Source: Apium graveolens
Lineage: Eukaryota > Streptophyta > Magnoliopsida > Apiales > Apiaceae
Length of the DNA: 64,000 bases
NCBI RefSeq assembly: GCF_009905375.1
Contig: NC_133647.1
Coordinates: forward strand, 48,604,506-48,668,505
Reading direction: 5' to 3'
Numbering within the stretch: position 1 is the stretch's first letter; every line of letters starts with the position of its first letter. The notes under the pieces were generated by a model. The model had not been told where the DNA came from, did not search any database, and saw only the letters and a program-made list of their open reading frames with translations. This document shows positions 18,933-31,180 of this stretch, one piece after another. Position numbers and translations under genes: made by a program.

Positions 18933-20606
18933 TTAAATATCAGAAAGGATTCCAGAATAATTAAGCATACTTAACTCACTTACCAACCTTGAAAAGGTGG
19001 ATTCATCCAGTGGCTTGGTGAAGATCTCTGCAAGCTGCTTTTCACTTGGAACAAATGAAGTTCCACAGTACCATTCATTACATGTTCCCTAATGAAGTGA
19101 TACTTGATGTTTATGTGCTTTGTTCTTGAATGCTGTATTGTATTTTCATTAATGGCAATTGCACTTGTGTTGTCACAGAAAATAGGAATTCTTTCCACTT
19201 GCAGACCATAGTCTAGCAATTGGTTTTTCATCCACAAAATTTGTGCACAGCAACTACCCGCAGCAATATATTCAGCTTCTGTTGTAGAAGTAGAAACTAA
19301 ATTTTGCTTCTTACAGAACCAGGATACTAGTTTGTTTCCTAGAAATTGACAGGTTCCTATTGTACTTTTTCTATCAATTCTACAACCTGCATAATCTGCA
19401 TCTGAATAACCAGTTAGATCAAAACCAGAATCTCTAGGGTACCAAATGCCAAGTTTTGGTGTACCTTTAAGATATCTGAAAATTCTCTTAATAACTATTA
19501 AGTGAGATTCTCTAGGATCATCCTGAAATCTAGCACAGAGACAAGTAGCAAACATTATATCTGGCCTACTAGCTGTTAAGTACAGAAGTGAGCCAACCAT
19601 GCCTATATAACTTGAAATATCCACAAACTTTTCAGTAGTGTTTAATTCAAGTTTAGTTGCAGTGGCCATAGGAGTTTTTTCAGATGTGTAATCCATTAGT
19701 TCAAACTTTTTTAAAAGATCATAAATGGATTTAGTTTGACTGATAAGTATTCCATCACTAACTTGCTTAACTTTTAAATCAAGAAAGTAAGTTAATTCTC
19801 CCATCATGCTCATTTCATACTTATTTTGCATTAATTTGGAAAACGTTTTGCAAAGGTTTTCATCTTTAGAGCAAAATATAATATTATCTACATAAATTTG
19901 AACAAGTATACTAGAGCCATTAACATTTATAAAGAATAAAGTTTTATCAACAGTACCTCTAGTAAAGTGATTCTCTAAAAGAAACTTTGACAATGTGTCA
20001 TACCAGGCTCGAGGTGCTTGCTTCAATCCATAAAGTGATTTCAGAAGATAGTAGCCATAATTAGGAAACTTTGGATCTTCAAAACTAGGAGGCTAACTGA
20101 TATAGACTTCTTCCTCCATGTCTACATTCAGAAAGGTACTTTTGACATCCATTTGATAGACTTTGAAATTTGCATGGGCTGCATAGGCTAGGAAAATTCT
20201 AATAGTTTCAAGTCTTGCAACAGGAGCAAAAGTTTCATCAAAATCAATTCCTTCTTGTTGATAGTAGCCTTTAGTTTAATCCATCTTGTTTCTGAATACC
20301 CATTTGGTGTCTATTGAATTCTATCCTTTAGGCTTGGGTACCAGCTTTCATATATTGTTCCTTTCAAATTGGTTTAACTCTTCCTGCATAGCTAAGACCC
20401 AATCAGGATCCAACAGAGCTTCTTCTACTTTCTTTGGTTCCTTCTTAGATAGGAAACTGCTATATAGACATTCTTCTTGAGTTGTTTTCCTTGTCTGAAC
20501 TCTAGAAGATGTATCACCAATAATGAACTCATAAGGGTGATTTCTTGTCCATTTTCTCTGGTGTGGTAGATTAGCTCTTGATGAAGAGGCCTCATTATTT
20601 TCTTGA
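18933..20606 (-). pseudogene. pol: Copia pol fragment: reverse transcriptase and RNase H
   Basis: Reads from an SSRANLPHQRKW-type linker (20600) through the RT start ('LDPDWVLAMQEELNQF'), then the 'GLKQAPRAWYD' block, 'QIYVDNIIFC' (a variant of the YVDD box, YVDN), and RNase H with 'GYSDADYAG', 'VSTSTTEAEYIA' and 'CDNTSAI'. The C-terminus 'IFTKPLDESTFSRLV' lies in another frame because one T is missing near 19040; the true stop is then at 18933. Stops near 20095 and 20278 break the RT N-terminal part. Integrase and gag are not in this fragment. The lineage looks Sirevirus- or Tork-like; I am not sure which. Confidence 0.85.
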
Positions 20607-21258
20607 TGTGTTATAACATCCGCGATATCGCGTGTAATTATTTTTATCAATAAATAATTTTTATATGATTATGATGTGATATCTGGTGAATTATCTGACG
20701 ATTTGTGTGAATATGTAAATGCTTATATGTGATACAGTATAAGTTTGCTAATTTTATTATGACCAGAATAAAATATAGATAATTACGGTATTTTTCTGGT
20801 AATTTTTGGGTTGTTAAATGATTTTATATTGATTTATAAAATTATTAATTATTTTCTGAATAATTACAAAATTATTTTATAAGTTGGGAATCGTCCGACT
20901 TCAACCGTTTTTACATTTTTACAACCCGAAACTCTTTTGAAAACTCCTTCCTCACCTAATCTGGTAATTCCAGACATTTTCCGTGTTTTGACCTTTTCGA
21001 TCCGGATTACGGTTTGACCCGTGAGTGGCCCGATGCAAGATTTTCGATACAATAATCATTTTGGTGAACCAACAAAACCCGTATTTTCGAAAGACCAGAT
21101 ATTATTACATTATTTTTGTATAGAGTATTTTATAAAAAGTCCGGTTGGGATAATTATCCAAAACTGATATCAAATCGGATCGTTATTGCAGTTACTTAGC
21201 GGCTAAACAACTAATTTAACGATCCCAAACGATCCAGAACGAACCAATATTCTGTAAA

Positions 21259-21266
21259 TATAAATA
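21259..21266 (+). promoter_or_regulatory. TATA box of LTR-D
   Basis: TATAAATA followed by AGC, as in LTR-A, B and C. Confidence 0.6.
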
Positions 21267-22700
21267 GCATATTTATTATTTCATTTTATTCGTTTATTCA
21301 TTTACAACTAGTAAAAATATAGTAATTATAGTAATTACAGAGAAAAACCCTAAAAACAGATACGTTCTTGAAAATCAAACGCACAAACGAAGACGTTATC
21401 GAACTCCGATTCGGGCGTGCATCATATCAAAACGAAGCTCTCAAAATCTTCTTTCTAAATCAACCATTTGTTTTTGCCCAGAAATCAAGGTATTTTTCTG
21501 ATTTAATTATTTAAATTTGAATTAATTATGGATTAAAATATGAATTTTTGTTCTTGATGTTTTTGATATGATTTGATGGCATAATCGTGTAGATTATTTC
21601 TTCCTGGTCATTTTGGTATATTATATGATAAATTTGGAGTTCAATAACATATAGAAAATGAGGTTTGATTCTCGGATTTATAAAATTAGGGTCTTTAGCC
21701 TTTGAATATTTTCAATTCGATTTGGGAACTTTTAATCTTATGATTCTGGGCTTGATTAAGTTATACCAGCTTATAGATCATTTAAAAATGGCTCGATTCA
21801 TGTCAGTATATGTGACGTTGGGTGCCTATTTTGGTTTCGCCGGAAAAAGCTTGAACCGCCGGCTTTAATGGCTATGTTTTCGGACCTATCCGTTTAAGGA
21901 CCTACTATCCCTGATATTGCCATAACTAGATTCCTGTTGAAATATCGAATAGAACCCAATCAAGAAAGAGGCAAAACCGTGGCGTTTAGACTGAGATCGG
22001 AGTTAGCCGGAAAAGTTTCCGGTCACCGGATTCGGGAAAAATTCGGCCAATTCTTGGCTGTTCTTCGAGACCCGGTTGACCCGGATCTTGACCCACTAGA
22101 AGACCCGGTTTTGATCTTCTGAAATTATAATTCCAATCCTGAAAATTGTTTCTGCATATTTTTATTTAAAAATTAGTTTAAAATTATATTTTATTTCTAA
22201 AAATTCATTTTAAATTATAAAAATCAATATTTAATTCTAAAAAATTATTTTTAATTCTAAAATAAATCATAATTAATTAATTAATTAATTTTAGTTGATA
22301 ATTAATTATTTAATTAGTTAATTATTTAAATATTAATTGATTAATTAATTTAATTAGTTATTAATTAATTTTAATTAATTAATTAATTAGATTTAATTAT
22401 TTAAAATTGATTTAGAAAATTCCGAAAAATAGTTTCGAGCTTCAAAATATTATTTAAAATTATTTTCAAGGCTCAATAATTATTATAAAATTATTTTAAA
22501 GTCAGATTCGGGTGTTCGAACCCTATTATTTAATTATAAAATGATTCGAAGTCCCGTTTTAATTTCGAAAAATGTTTAAAAATTGGTAATAAATTCCTGG
22601 AAAATTATTTTAACCCCAAATCTTCTTTGAAAAATTATTTTGATCAAATACCATACGTGTTACGTGCTACATGTTCACTGATTGATGCGTTATATGCATA

Positions 22701-22705
22701 TGTGG
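22701..22705. other. Target-site duplication, left (TGTGG)
   Basis: TGTGG next to the start of LTR-A, repeated exactly after the last CA of LTR-C at 62625-62629, 39.9 kb away. Confidence 0.9.
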
Positions 22706-23375
22706 TGTAATATCCGGGATATATCGTGTAATTATTTTTGCTTAATATATGTGTTAAGTATCTATTCTATGAACTAATTGTTAAGTGTTAAATGCGTTTG
22801 GATGTTTGAAAATATTATTAATTGAGTATTTTAATTTTTATATGTCCAAAATAAAATATAGATAATTGTCATATCTTCCTAATTATTTTTTTGTTGATTT
22901 ATGGATTTATAAAGGATCATAAGAAATTTATAAAATCTTTTTCCGAGTATTTAAAATCTATTTTATAAAAACGGGAACCAACCGACGTTATCCGTTGTTA
23001 CGTTTTTGGAACCCGAAACTCTTCCGAGAACTCCTTCCTAACCTAATTGTAATATTTCGAGCATATTCCATGTTTCGACTTTTTCGATTCGGCGTACGGT
23101 TTGTCCTGCGCGGGTCCCGGCGCAACATTTTCGATACAATATTCGTTTCGATAAATCAATAAAACTCGTATTTCGATAAAATGGAGCTTTTTATTAGACT
23201 ATCCCAATTATCACCTCGTAATATGTGTAACCAGGCGCTGAGACCAAGACCGTAGTACAAATTGTACTGATCTGGATAACTGTCCCGAAAACCGATACTG
23301 TTTGGATCAGTTTTTACAAATAAACGTACCGTTTTATATCCAGAATGATCCAAGGGGATACTAATTTTCCGTAAT

Positions 23376-23383
23376 TATAAATA
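23376..23383 (+). promoter_or_regulatory. TATA box of LTR-A
   Basis: TATAAATA, at the same relative position (about 670 bp in) as 51161 in LTR-B and 59859 in LTR-C. Confidence 0.65.
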
Positions 23384-23971
23384 GCCTTTTACCGTATTTT
23401 ATTTCGTATCAAAATCATTTGCAGACAGATAATTATATAATTTTCCAGAGAAAAATCTTATATTCATATAATCTTCCAAGAATTAAACCAACTTTTGGAG
23501 GTGTTATTGATCTTTGTTTGGAAAGCTCGAGTAACCGATTTGAAGGTCTTGAAAAGCTCTATAAGATTCTGCGATCCATACACCTGTAGAAATCAAGGTT
23601 TATTTTCTATATTTTTATTTATTTTCGAATTAATTTTACTAAAAATATGAATTTTTGTTCGGATGATTGTTTGTATGATTTGATGATTGCATGTTGTAGA
23701 GCTTGTTTTCCTAGTGATTTTGATATATTATACGTCTGATTTGGAGTTCAATAACATGTTCAAAATTGAGTTTAATTTTCGAATTGTGAAATTAGGGATT
23801 ATAACCCGTATGAATGTTCTTAATTGAAATTTGGGGGTTTCTTATTTCGGGATAGATAGATGTTGTGGTGTAGTGGGTTGTGTTCTCTATAAAATTTGCA
23901 ATCTATTCGTACAAGTTTCACAAATCAACGAGGTCTGTAGAGAAGGGAGTTGTCCTTTGAAGTTTACGTCG

Positions 23972-23994
23972 AGTTCGCCGGAAACCGGCGAACT
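23972..23994. other. Perfect 10-bp inverted repeat (hairpin) in LTR-A
   Basis: AGTTCGCCGG, AAA, CCGGCGAACT. It lies downstream of the TATA box, so it would be in the RNA leader. The same hairpin is perfect in LTR-B (51756-51778) and has one change in LTR-C (60455-60477). Confidence 0.85.
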
Positions 23995-25244
23995 TCTCGG
24001 CTATTTTCCGGCCTATTCAGGGATTGTCTGTGTGATTAAAGAGTATGGTTAGATTCCTGGTAAATTGTAGATGTAATCTGGAGTTTGTGGTGGTGGGAGG
24101 ATGCCGGAGTCGAGTTCTCCGGCGAACCCCGACTATTTTCCGGCGAGGGCTGGAAAAATTGCAGTTTAGTACCCTGACTTTTGAAAACGATGAAGTTTAG
24201 TCCCTGAACTTTTCCGAGTTTGCAAAAGTTGGATTCCTGTTTTAAAAATATTCAAAAATCATATTTCCTATTTATTTTTATTATAAAAATTCGTTTTAAT
24301 TTCTGAAAATTCTGAAAATTATTATTTTAATTCCAAAAATTATTTTTAATTTAAAAAAATAAATCTGAATTAATTAGTTAATTAATTTCAGTTAATTTTT
24401 AATTGATTAATTGTTCAATTAATTCGAAAATTAAATGATTAATTGATTTAATTAATTATTAATTGATTTTAATTAATTATTTAATTAGATTTAATTATTT
24501 AAAAATGATTTAAAAATCCCGAAAAATAGTTTCGAGCTTTAAAATATTAATCTAAATTATTTCCAAGGCTCGATAATTATTATAAAATTGTTTTGAAGCC
24601 AGAAGTGGCCAACCAAACCCTATTTATTACTCCGATCCAACGACCCGTTTTAATTCCGAAAAATGTTTTAAAAATCATTTTAAGTAACCGAAAGCCTATT
24701 TATGACCCGAGACTTCTTTATAAATGAGATATCATTGATTATGTGACGTGTTATGTGTTATATGTGACTTGTTGGTTGACTGTCGGTCTGTATATTCGAT
24801 GTTTACATGTTTATTGCGTAACTTTCAATCCGTTAATCGGATTTGGGTAAAACGAAGGGTAGATAGGAGTATGTATTGAATAGAATCATATGAGTTGAAT
24901 ATTGATAGATGCTTATGATATGTGAGCAGAAGAGGCAAGACATACGAAAGGGAAACAGGTAGTTGAGGAGTAAGACGATTGTGATTGGAAGCGAGTGCAG
25001 TATAGTAAGCTAATACCAGGCAAGTGTTCTGAACTTTCTCAAGATATTATAGTGATTGATAGTCCTGTTTTATATTACAAATGCTTTGAAGCACTGAACC
25101 CTAACCATGAATCCAGCTATTGATCTTGAGCCGTAAACCTGATTCTTTCTAGACTATTGATTGTTGTATACCCAGATATGAACCACAAATATACGATACT
25201 ACTCCACAAATACATACAAACTAAATACCATACACTGAATCGAA

Positions 25245-25249
25245 TTACC
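25245..25249. other. Target-site duplication, left (TTACC)
   Basis: Matches 33282-33286. The uninterrupted LTR-C reads through the same spot (near 61736). Confidence 0.92.
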
Positions 25250-26912
25250 TGTTGGATTTCAATCGCAGCGGAGGCATGGTAAAACACTTTTACACATATA
25301 AAATCCAAATAAAAGCATATAAATCGTGGTAAAAACGTAGGGATCGAATACTAAACTTTAATATGCCATCCAAAAGCAACGATCGGAGATCCTTAGCAGC
25401 TGCTCCTCAAACGTGAAGCACTCCACCGGTATCCACCAAGAAAATGATGCTAAGGAGGAGGAGGAGGTGAAGAGAATTAGGTTTTATAAAATTTTGGGGT
25501 TTTTGGGTTAGAATAAAAATAGGGTTTATAATAGTATATTTATAGGCAAAATTTTCAACTGAAATTTTCCCATAAATATTATTATTATTATCCCATCTAT
25601 TATTCTCTTTAATAATTAAAACACCTTTTAATTATTAATCCTTTTTCTAAACACTTTAGAAATAATTCTCTCTTTTGATTTAATTTCCAAAAACTTAAAT
25701 CCTTAATTAATAATATTAATAACTTTTCTTAATTAATTTATAATCAATTAAATCTCATTTAATCAATGCTTAAATTTTCCAATTAATTATTTATTTCACA
25801 AATAAATAATTATTAGCCATTATTAATTAATTCCTCCACCATTAAATCATTCTCTTTTTATGGTGTGACCCTGTAGGTTCAATATTAAGCCGGTAGTAGA
25901 AATAAATAATAATAAAACTATTTTATCATTATTTATATAAATTCTCTAATTTATTAAATATGATTAATTAATTAATCACATTTATTCTACATCGTGAGGG
26001 ATACTTCTCAGCATATCGCGACTATCCGGATAATATGAATTCACTGCTTAGAATACCAAGAACCTATTCAGTGAATAGTTACCGTACAATAAACTCCTTC
26101 TACCCTACAATGTCCCGATTAAATACAAGGCATGGATCTCGTGTCAAGCCTATCTAGTTCAATCACTTGCTTACCATTTACTATGCGTAGTTCTATGCAA
26201 ATTAGAAACTCCTTTCTAATTTCATTCACTCTGGCCAGAGATTCCTGAACTAGCATAAGTGGATCAGCCTTGAACATTCGCTTCCTTCACTGGAAGGGGT
26301 AGATCCTTTATTGATCATACACTATCTTCGTGTACAAATTCCTATACTCAGTAGAGCCCTAATAATTGTCCCTAGAGACTAAGAACTAAACCAAAGCATA
26401 GTTCAGTGTACATAAGATGACTATGATGACCACAAGTCTAAGAATACTTGTACAACTATCACTATATGAACAACTGCTGACACGTGAGTGAACTCTATCA
26501 GTTGTTCAGCTGTGTGAGTCATGTTCAGTGAACTTATTCTATAATAAGCACCTACATACTAGCTATAGTGTCACCACAGAAATGTCTATGAGAACAGACA
26601 TCCTTCATAATGAAGCAAGCATAGTATGTACCGATCTTTACGGATTATTAATTACCAGTTAGTAATCCTATGATCAGGAACTATTTAAGTTTAGAGTTAT
26701 CATCTTTTAGGTCTCACTATTATGATCTTATCATAATCCATAAAAAGCTTTACTCTAAACTATGGTATATCTTATTTAAACACTTAAATAGATAAAGCCC
26801 GTAATAAAAACAAAACAAGTCTTTTATTAATATCAATGAAATCAAAACAGATTACACAGAAAGTTATTCCTAAATCCTAATACATGATTGGACTTAGGAC
26901 ATATTCCTTTCA
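25250..26912 (-). repeat. 3' LTR of the LTR-A copia element
   Basis: Plus-strand ends TGTTGGATTT and ..ATTCCTTTCA; 1,663 bp. Matches 31625-33281 along its length. Confidence 0.92.
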
Positions 26913-26924
26913 ATCTCCCACTTG
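26913..26924 (-). other. Polypurine tract of the LTR-A copia element
   Basis: On the minus strand CAAGTGGGAGAT directly precedes the TGAAAGGA start of the 3' LTR. Confidence 0.75.
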
Positions 26925-29106
26925 TACTAAAACCAATCACTCTGGTATCTAATACCCATCTTGTCTTTATGACGATCAAAGTGACTTTCAGAAAGTAGCT
27001 TTGTGAGTGGGTCTGCTATGTTGTTATGTGTGTCAACTCTATTTCAATACATACTAGAAATGTTATCGCGCTCCCACTAACCCTTTTGTAGACACATGGT
27101 TCATCTACGTTTTTGATAAAACCAAACTCTTTGATTGTCTCATCAAAACGGATGTTCCATCTACGAGAAGCTTGCTTTAAACCACATATGGTTCGCAGCA
27201 GCTTACACACTAGGTTTTCATTTCTCTTGGAAAGAAAACCATCCGGCTATTTGCCAGATCTTATAGTCGTAGTAAGCAGCATTCGCAAGCAAAATCCGAA
27301 CTGATTATAACAGGGCTACAGGTAAAAGGTTTCATCAAAGTCAATCCATTGCCTTTATTTGAATTCTTTTGCCACAAGCCTGGCCTTAAAGGTCTCCACA
27401 TGGCCATCTGCTCTAATCATTCTTTTGTATCCCGTATACATAGATTTCATTCCGGATTTCATGGCACTATGCCATTTCTCTGAGTCAACACTACTCATAG
27501 CCTCATTATAGGTCACAGGGTCGTCAACATCAATGATCGACAACTCATTGTCATTCTCAATGACAAGGCCATATTACCTCTCAGGTTGGCGAGACACTCT
27601 CCCTGACCTACGAATGGGCTGTTCCACAGAAGGTTGTTCAGTCAGAACAGGTGTTTCCACTTGATCCCTATTAGTTTGTGCTTCTTGAACTTTATTAAGT
27701 TCAATTTTGCTCCCACTGTTTCCTTCAAGGATAAACTCCTTTTCCAAGAAGGTAGCATGTCTGGAGACAAACACCCGATGATCGGTGTAAAAGTAATACC
27801 CTAAAGTCTCTTTAGGATATCCCATAAAACTACATTTTACGGATCGATATTCCAGCTTATCTGGGTCAACATTCTTGACATAATCTGGACATCCCCAAAT
27901 CTTAACGTGTTTAAGACCCGGTTTCCTTACTTTCCATATCTCATACGAAGTTTGAGGAACAGATTTTGGAAGGCACCTTATTCAGTAATTATGCTGAGGT
28001 TTCCAATGCATAACCCCATAAGAATACTGGAAGATTTGCATAGCTCATCATGGACCGAACTATGTCTAACAAAGTTCGATTTATCCTTTCAGATACCAAT
28101 CTGGAGGCGTCCACTAGGAGACTATACCATTTACTTTAAGATAATTTAGAAACTCTCCATTCAAGTATTCACCACCTCGATCTAATCGAAGAATTATAAT
28201 ACTATGTTTGGTTTGTTTCTCCACTTCATACTTATACTCTTTGAACTTTTCAAAGGCCTCAGACTTGTGTTTCATCAAACATATATCCGAATCCAGATCT
28301 ATCATCTATGAAAGTAATGAAGTATGAAAATCCACCCATGGCTTGCGTAGACATTGGTCCACATACATCTGTGTGTACCATTCCTAGCAAATTTGCAGTC
28401 CTGTCTCCATGTCTACTAAATGGAGACTGCAGTGCCACTATAAAGTGAGATTTTCATCATCCCTTTTCTTTTATTAGTTTGTTCAATCTGAAGTAAATTA
28501 TGTCACATATATACAGACCATTATTTAAAGCACCACGTCCATAAAGAATATTATCTCTAAGAATAGAACATTCATTATTCTCAATAATAAATGAAAATCC
28601 AGCCAAGTCTAATATGGGAATAGAAATAATATTCCTCACAATCGAGGGAACAAAATAACAATTATTTAAAATAATAGTCTTGCCCGTAGGCATATGTAAA
28701 TGAAATGATTCTACATCTTCAGCAACAATTCTTGCTCCATTTCCCATCAGTAGAATCACTTCCTCTTCCTCAAGAGTCCTACTTCTCCTTAGTCCCTGCA
28801 ACGAATTGCAAATTTAAGAACCATAGGCGGTATCTAATACCCAAGTAGAAATTTGGCTTAATGACATATTCACTTCTATCATGAACATACGTGAATCAGA
28901 AGCGGTAGTCTCACTACCCTTCTTCTTCTTCAATTCTGTAAGGTAAACCTTGCAGTTCCTCTTCCAGTGCCCCACCTTGTTACAGTGAAAGCAAACAACT
29001 TTGCTCTTGGGGTCTTCAGCTTTTGGTGGAACCGGCGTTTTCTCACCCACTTTCTTCTTCTTGGAAGGGTTCCTCTTCCTTTTCTTAGGATTGAAACCTT
29101 CACCAA
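26925..29106 (-). pseudogene. pol: Copia pol remnant
   Basis: Read on the minus strand: zinc knuckle CFHCNKVGHWKRNC (28814-29050); a protease-like start 'TWVLDTAYGS' in which the usual DTG is DTA; protease/GAG-pre-integrase part (28457-28801); integrase piece with 'RLDRGGEYLNGEF' (28114-28305); linker (27574-27825); RT start (27355-27543); RT block 'GLKQASRRWN' (27016-27210). The frame then jumps near 27050 to an RNase H end, 'ADPLTKLLSESHFDRH'. The RT active site and most of RNase H are gone, a deletion of roughly 1 kb. Many stops and frameshifts separate the blocks. Confidence 0.85.
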
Positions 29107-29721
29107 TTAGAAGAACATAACTCTTCTTAGGGGAAAATTCAATTCCGCAGTCTTCAACATATTGTGGAGTTCAGGCAGGCTGACATCCAACTTATTCATG
29201 TGAAAGTTCACAACAAACTGCGAGAACGAACTCGGAAGCGATTGCAAGACCAAGTCTTGGCTCAGCTCCCCATCCATGGCAAAACCAAGTTGTCCAAGAC
29301 GTTCAATCAAATTGATCATCTTAAGTACATGGTCATTCACAGATGTTCCCTCAGACATCCTATAACCGAACAGCTCCTTCGATATCTCATATCGAGCTGT
29401 CCTCCCTGCCACATCATACAACTCTTGTAGATGCATGAGGAGAGTGTGAGCATCCATATGCTCATGTTGCTTCTGTAGCTCAATGTTCATGGAAGCTAGC
29501 ATGATGTATTGAGCAACATTTGCATCATCTATCCACCTACGATACACATGTTCATCATTATGTGCATCACTAGCAGGTTCAGTAGGCTTAAGTGAGTCAA
29601 TCACGTATTCCAGCTTCTCAATCCTGAGAACAATTCTCAAGTTTTGAAGCCAGTCAGCATAATTAGGACCAGTCAATTTGTGAGCATCCCGTATGCTCCT
29701 GAGTGATAGTGCAGAAGACAT
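29107..29721 (-). pseudogene. gag: Copia Gag (main part)
   Basis: Starts at ATG 29721 (MSSALSLRS..) and reads about 204 codons of a copia-type Gag: 'KLTGPNYADWLQNLRIVL', 'LHMNK'-type end and the Gag helix block. The upstream 11 codons in the same frame are ignored as they add nothing typical. The frame ends at 29107 through a frameshift, and the zinc knuckle follows in another frame (28814-29050), so the full Gag cannot be made from this copy. The first part is still open. Confidence 0.8.
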
Positions 29722-29919
29722 AATGTATATTGCAAATCTGTAAATGATAAACACATAACAACACTTAGCAAATATTCGATTTCATTTTAAAACACTATAT
29801 GAATCGGGTCTGTATTCATAAGTGGCTCCCACTAGTTTACCTAATTTATTCAACCCCCTACGTGAAAAATTAAGCATTCATAATGCTAGTGGGAATAGGG
29901 ATCCTACATTCCATTACAC

Positions 29920-30225
29920 AACCCCGGCTGTGGCACGAAACGCCATGTAATGTTCAATAGGCAGACAACTCTTGTCAATTACATCTAATGTTATTCCCGA
30001 ATCAAACTTTATCCTCTTGAATAATTGAGTCACGGTTGTGGCACGACAAACTCAATATTATAAGTCAAGTCTAACCCAACATTCCGTACAATTGAATCAG
30101 TTCCCAAAGGCCCACGACTGTGGCACGTACCGACCTTTAGATTCTTATTCAATGTACACATCTCTATGTAATAGACAAGTATTTCTTATTTCGAAATCAA
30201 AGCCCTCGGCTGTGGTACGAAATGA
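29920..30225. repeat. Interspersed GGCTGTGGCACGA motif
   Basis: 'ggctgtggcacga', 'ggttgtggcacga', 'gactgtggcacgt' and 'ggctgtggtacga', 80-107 bp apart, each followed by unrelated sequence. Probably old, diverged tandem units. Confidence 0.6.
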
Positions 30226-30939
30226 CAATGATTTAAAAATAAGAACTACTTTCTATCATGTTGGAAGGCTATGACCGACACAAGCCCGTTGTGTCATTGG
30301 CCAATTAGTACTTGATATTATTTAATTTTAGAGGGATTATATTACGTTACAATCATAATCATATTATAAATAGATTCTTCCTTTTAAATTAAATATTTCA
30401 AATCAATAATCAATAATCAGATGATTCCCAGATCGGGTGGAGCATTGTCAAGAGGCGTCACTTAATAACCCTTTCTTACAGATAGAAATTTGTTGTTGAC
30501 AGAATCATCATTTCTCTCATATCGAAAATTCATATTCAATTACGTGTTTCATAAACACAAGAATCTCATGATTGTATTCATAATATTATTATTAAGGTTA
30601 TGAAACAATTTCACTATACTAGGTTGTCTAACAAACGCCTTATGTTCATTTAAGTTCACCTAAATCTATCATCGCATGATAAACTAAGCATATATCACAT
30701 ATATAAACATGAATAAACATCAAGGTAGGCATGTTATATCATCTAGCACATTAGTCTAAGCATTATACATCTCTATGTATCACATGAAGCATTTAAAAGC
30801 AGTTAAAACAGTCAAACACAGCTTTAAAACACTTCTGTTAGCTATAAACAGTTCGAAATAATTTCATAAAATATCATATAATATACCATTACAAGCGTCT
30901 CGAAAAGACGAATCCAACGGCACCAAAATCGCCCAATTC

Positions 30940-31180
30940 TGAGCTGCCACGCGCCCGCACGCGCCGAAAGAAGATCTCCCACGCGCCCCCACGCGCACAC
31001 GCGCTGTCAGGCGCGTGTGTGACTGTTCCCCACGCGCCCGAACCCCTGTGCTGACGTCAGCATGACGTCATCTGATGATGTCAGTATGACGTCATCAGCG
31101 CGTGTCTTCCACGCGCCGCGCGTGGCACGCCAGTGCGTGAGCCCCACGCGCGCGTGGTCGACGCGCGGTCCTCCGTTCTG
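30940..31180. promoter_or_regulatory. Cluster of ACGCGC and TGACGTCA sites
   Basis: At least nine ACGCGC (which fit the CGCG box bound by CAMTA proteins) and three exact TGACGTCA palindromes (31052, 31063, 31087) plus one TGATGTCA (31076). TGACGTCA is a known bZIP (TGA/CRE) target. The GC content contrasts strongly with the AT-rich flanks. Confidence 0.6.

Larger units (their letters stand above)
18460..20606 (-). mobile_element. 3' part of a Ty1-copia element
   Basis: Contains RT and RNase H on the minus strand and an LTR-like end (18460-18932). The 5' part is missing here because another LTR is inserted at about 20607, whose own far end is beyond 64000. Confidence 0.8.
20607..22705 (+). 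repeat. LTR-D, left part (5' LTR of an older chromodomain gypsy element)
   Basis: Starts near TGTGTTATAACATCC (20607 or 20609) inside the copia RT coding sequence and aligns in order with LTR-A: 'cgtgtaattattttt', the 'cccgaaactcttttg' block, TATAAATA at 21259, the CCGG-rich island at about 21990-22110, and AATT-rich tracts at 22260-22400. It is cut at 22705 by the compound element and resumes at 62625. The ORFs at 21665-22122 are not conserved and not supported. Confidence 0.8.
22706..25249 (+). repeat. LTR-A, left part
   Basis: Starts TGTAATATCCGGGATATATC. TATA box at 23376-23383, perfect CCGG hairpin at 23972-23994, AATT-rich tract 24360-24490. Ends at the TTACC target site of the copia insertion. 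The 73-aa ORF at 23831-24052 recurs in LTR-B and C only because the LTRs are copies. Confidence 0.92.

Noticed and set aside
23831..24052. 73-aa ORF (MGVSYFGID..) recurring at 51615 and 60314
   Set aside because: It lies in the LTR leader and recurs only because the three LTRs are copies. LTR-D and LTR-E do not have it, and it resembles no protein that I know.
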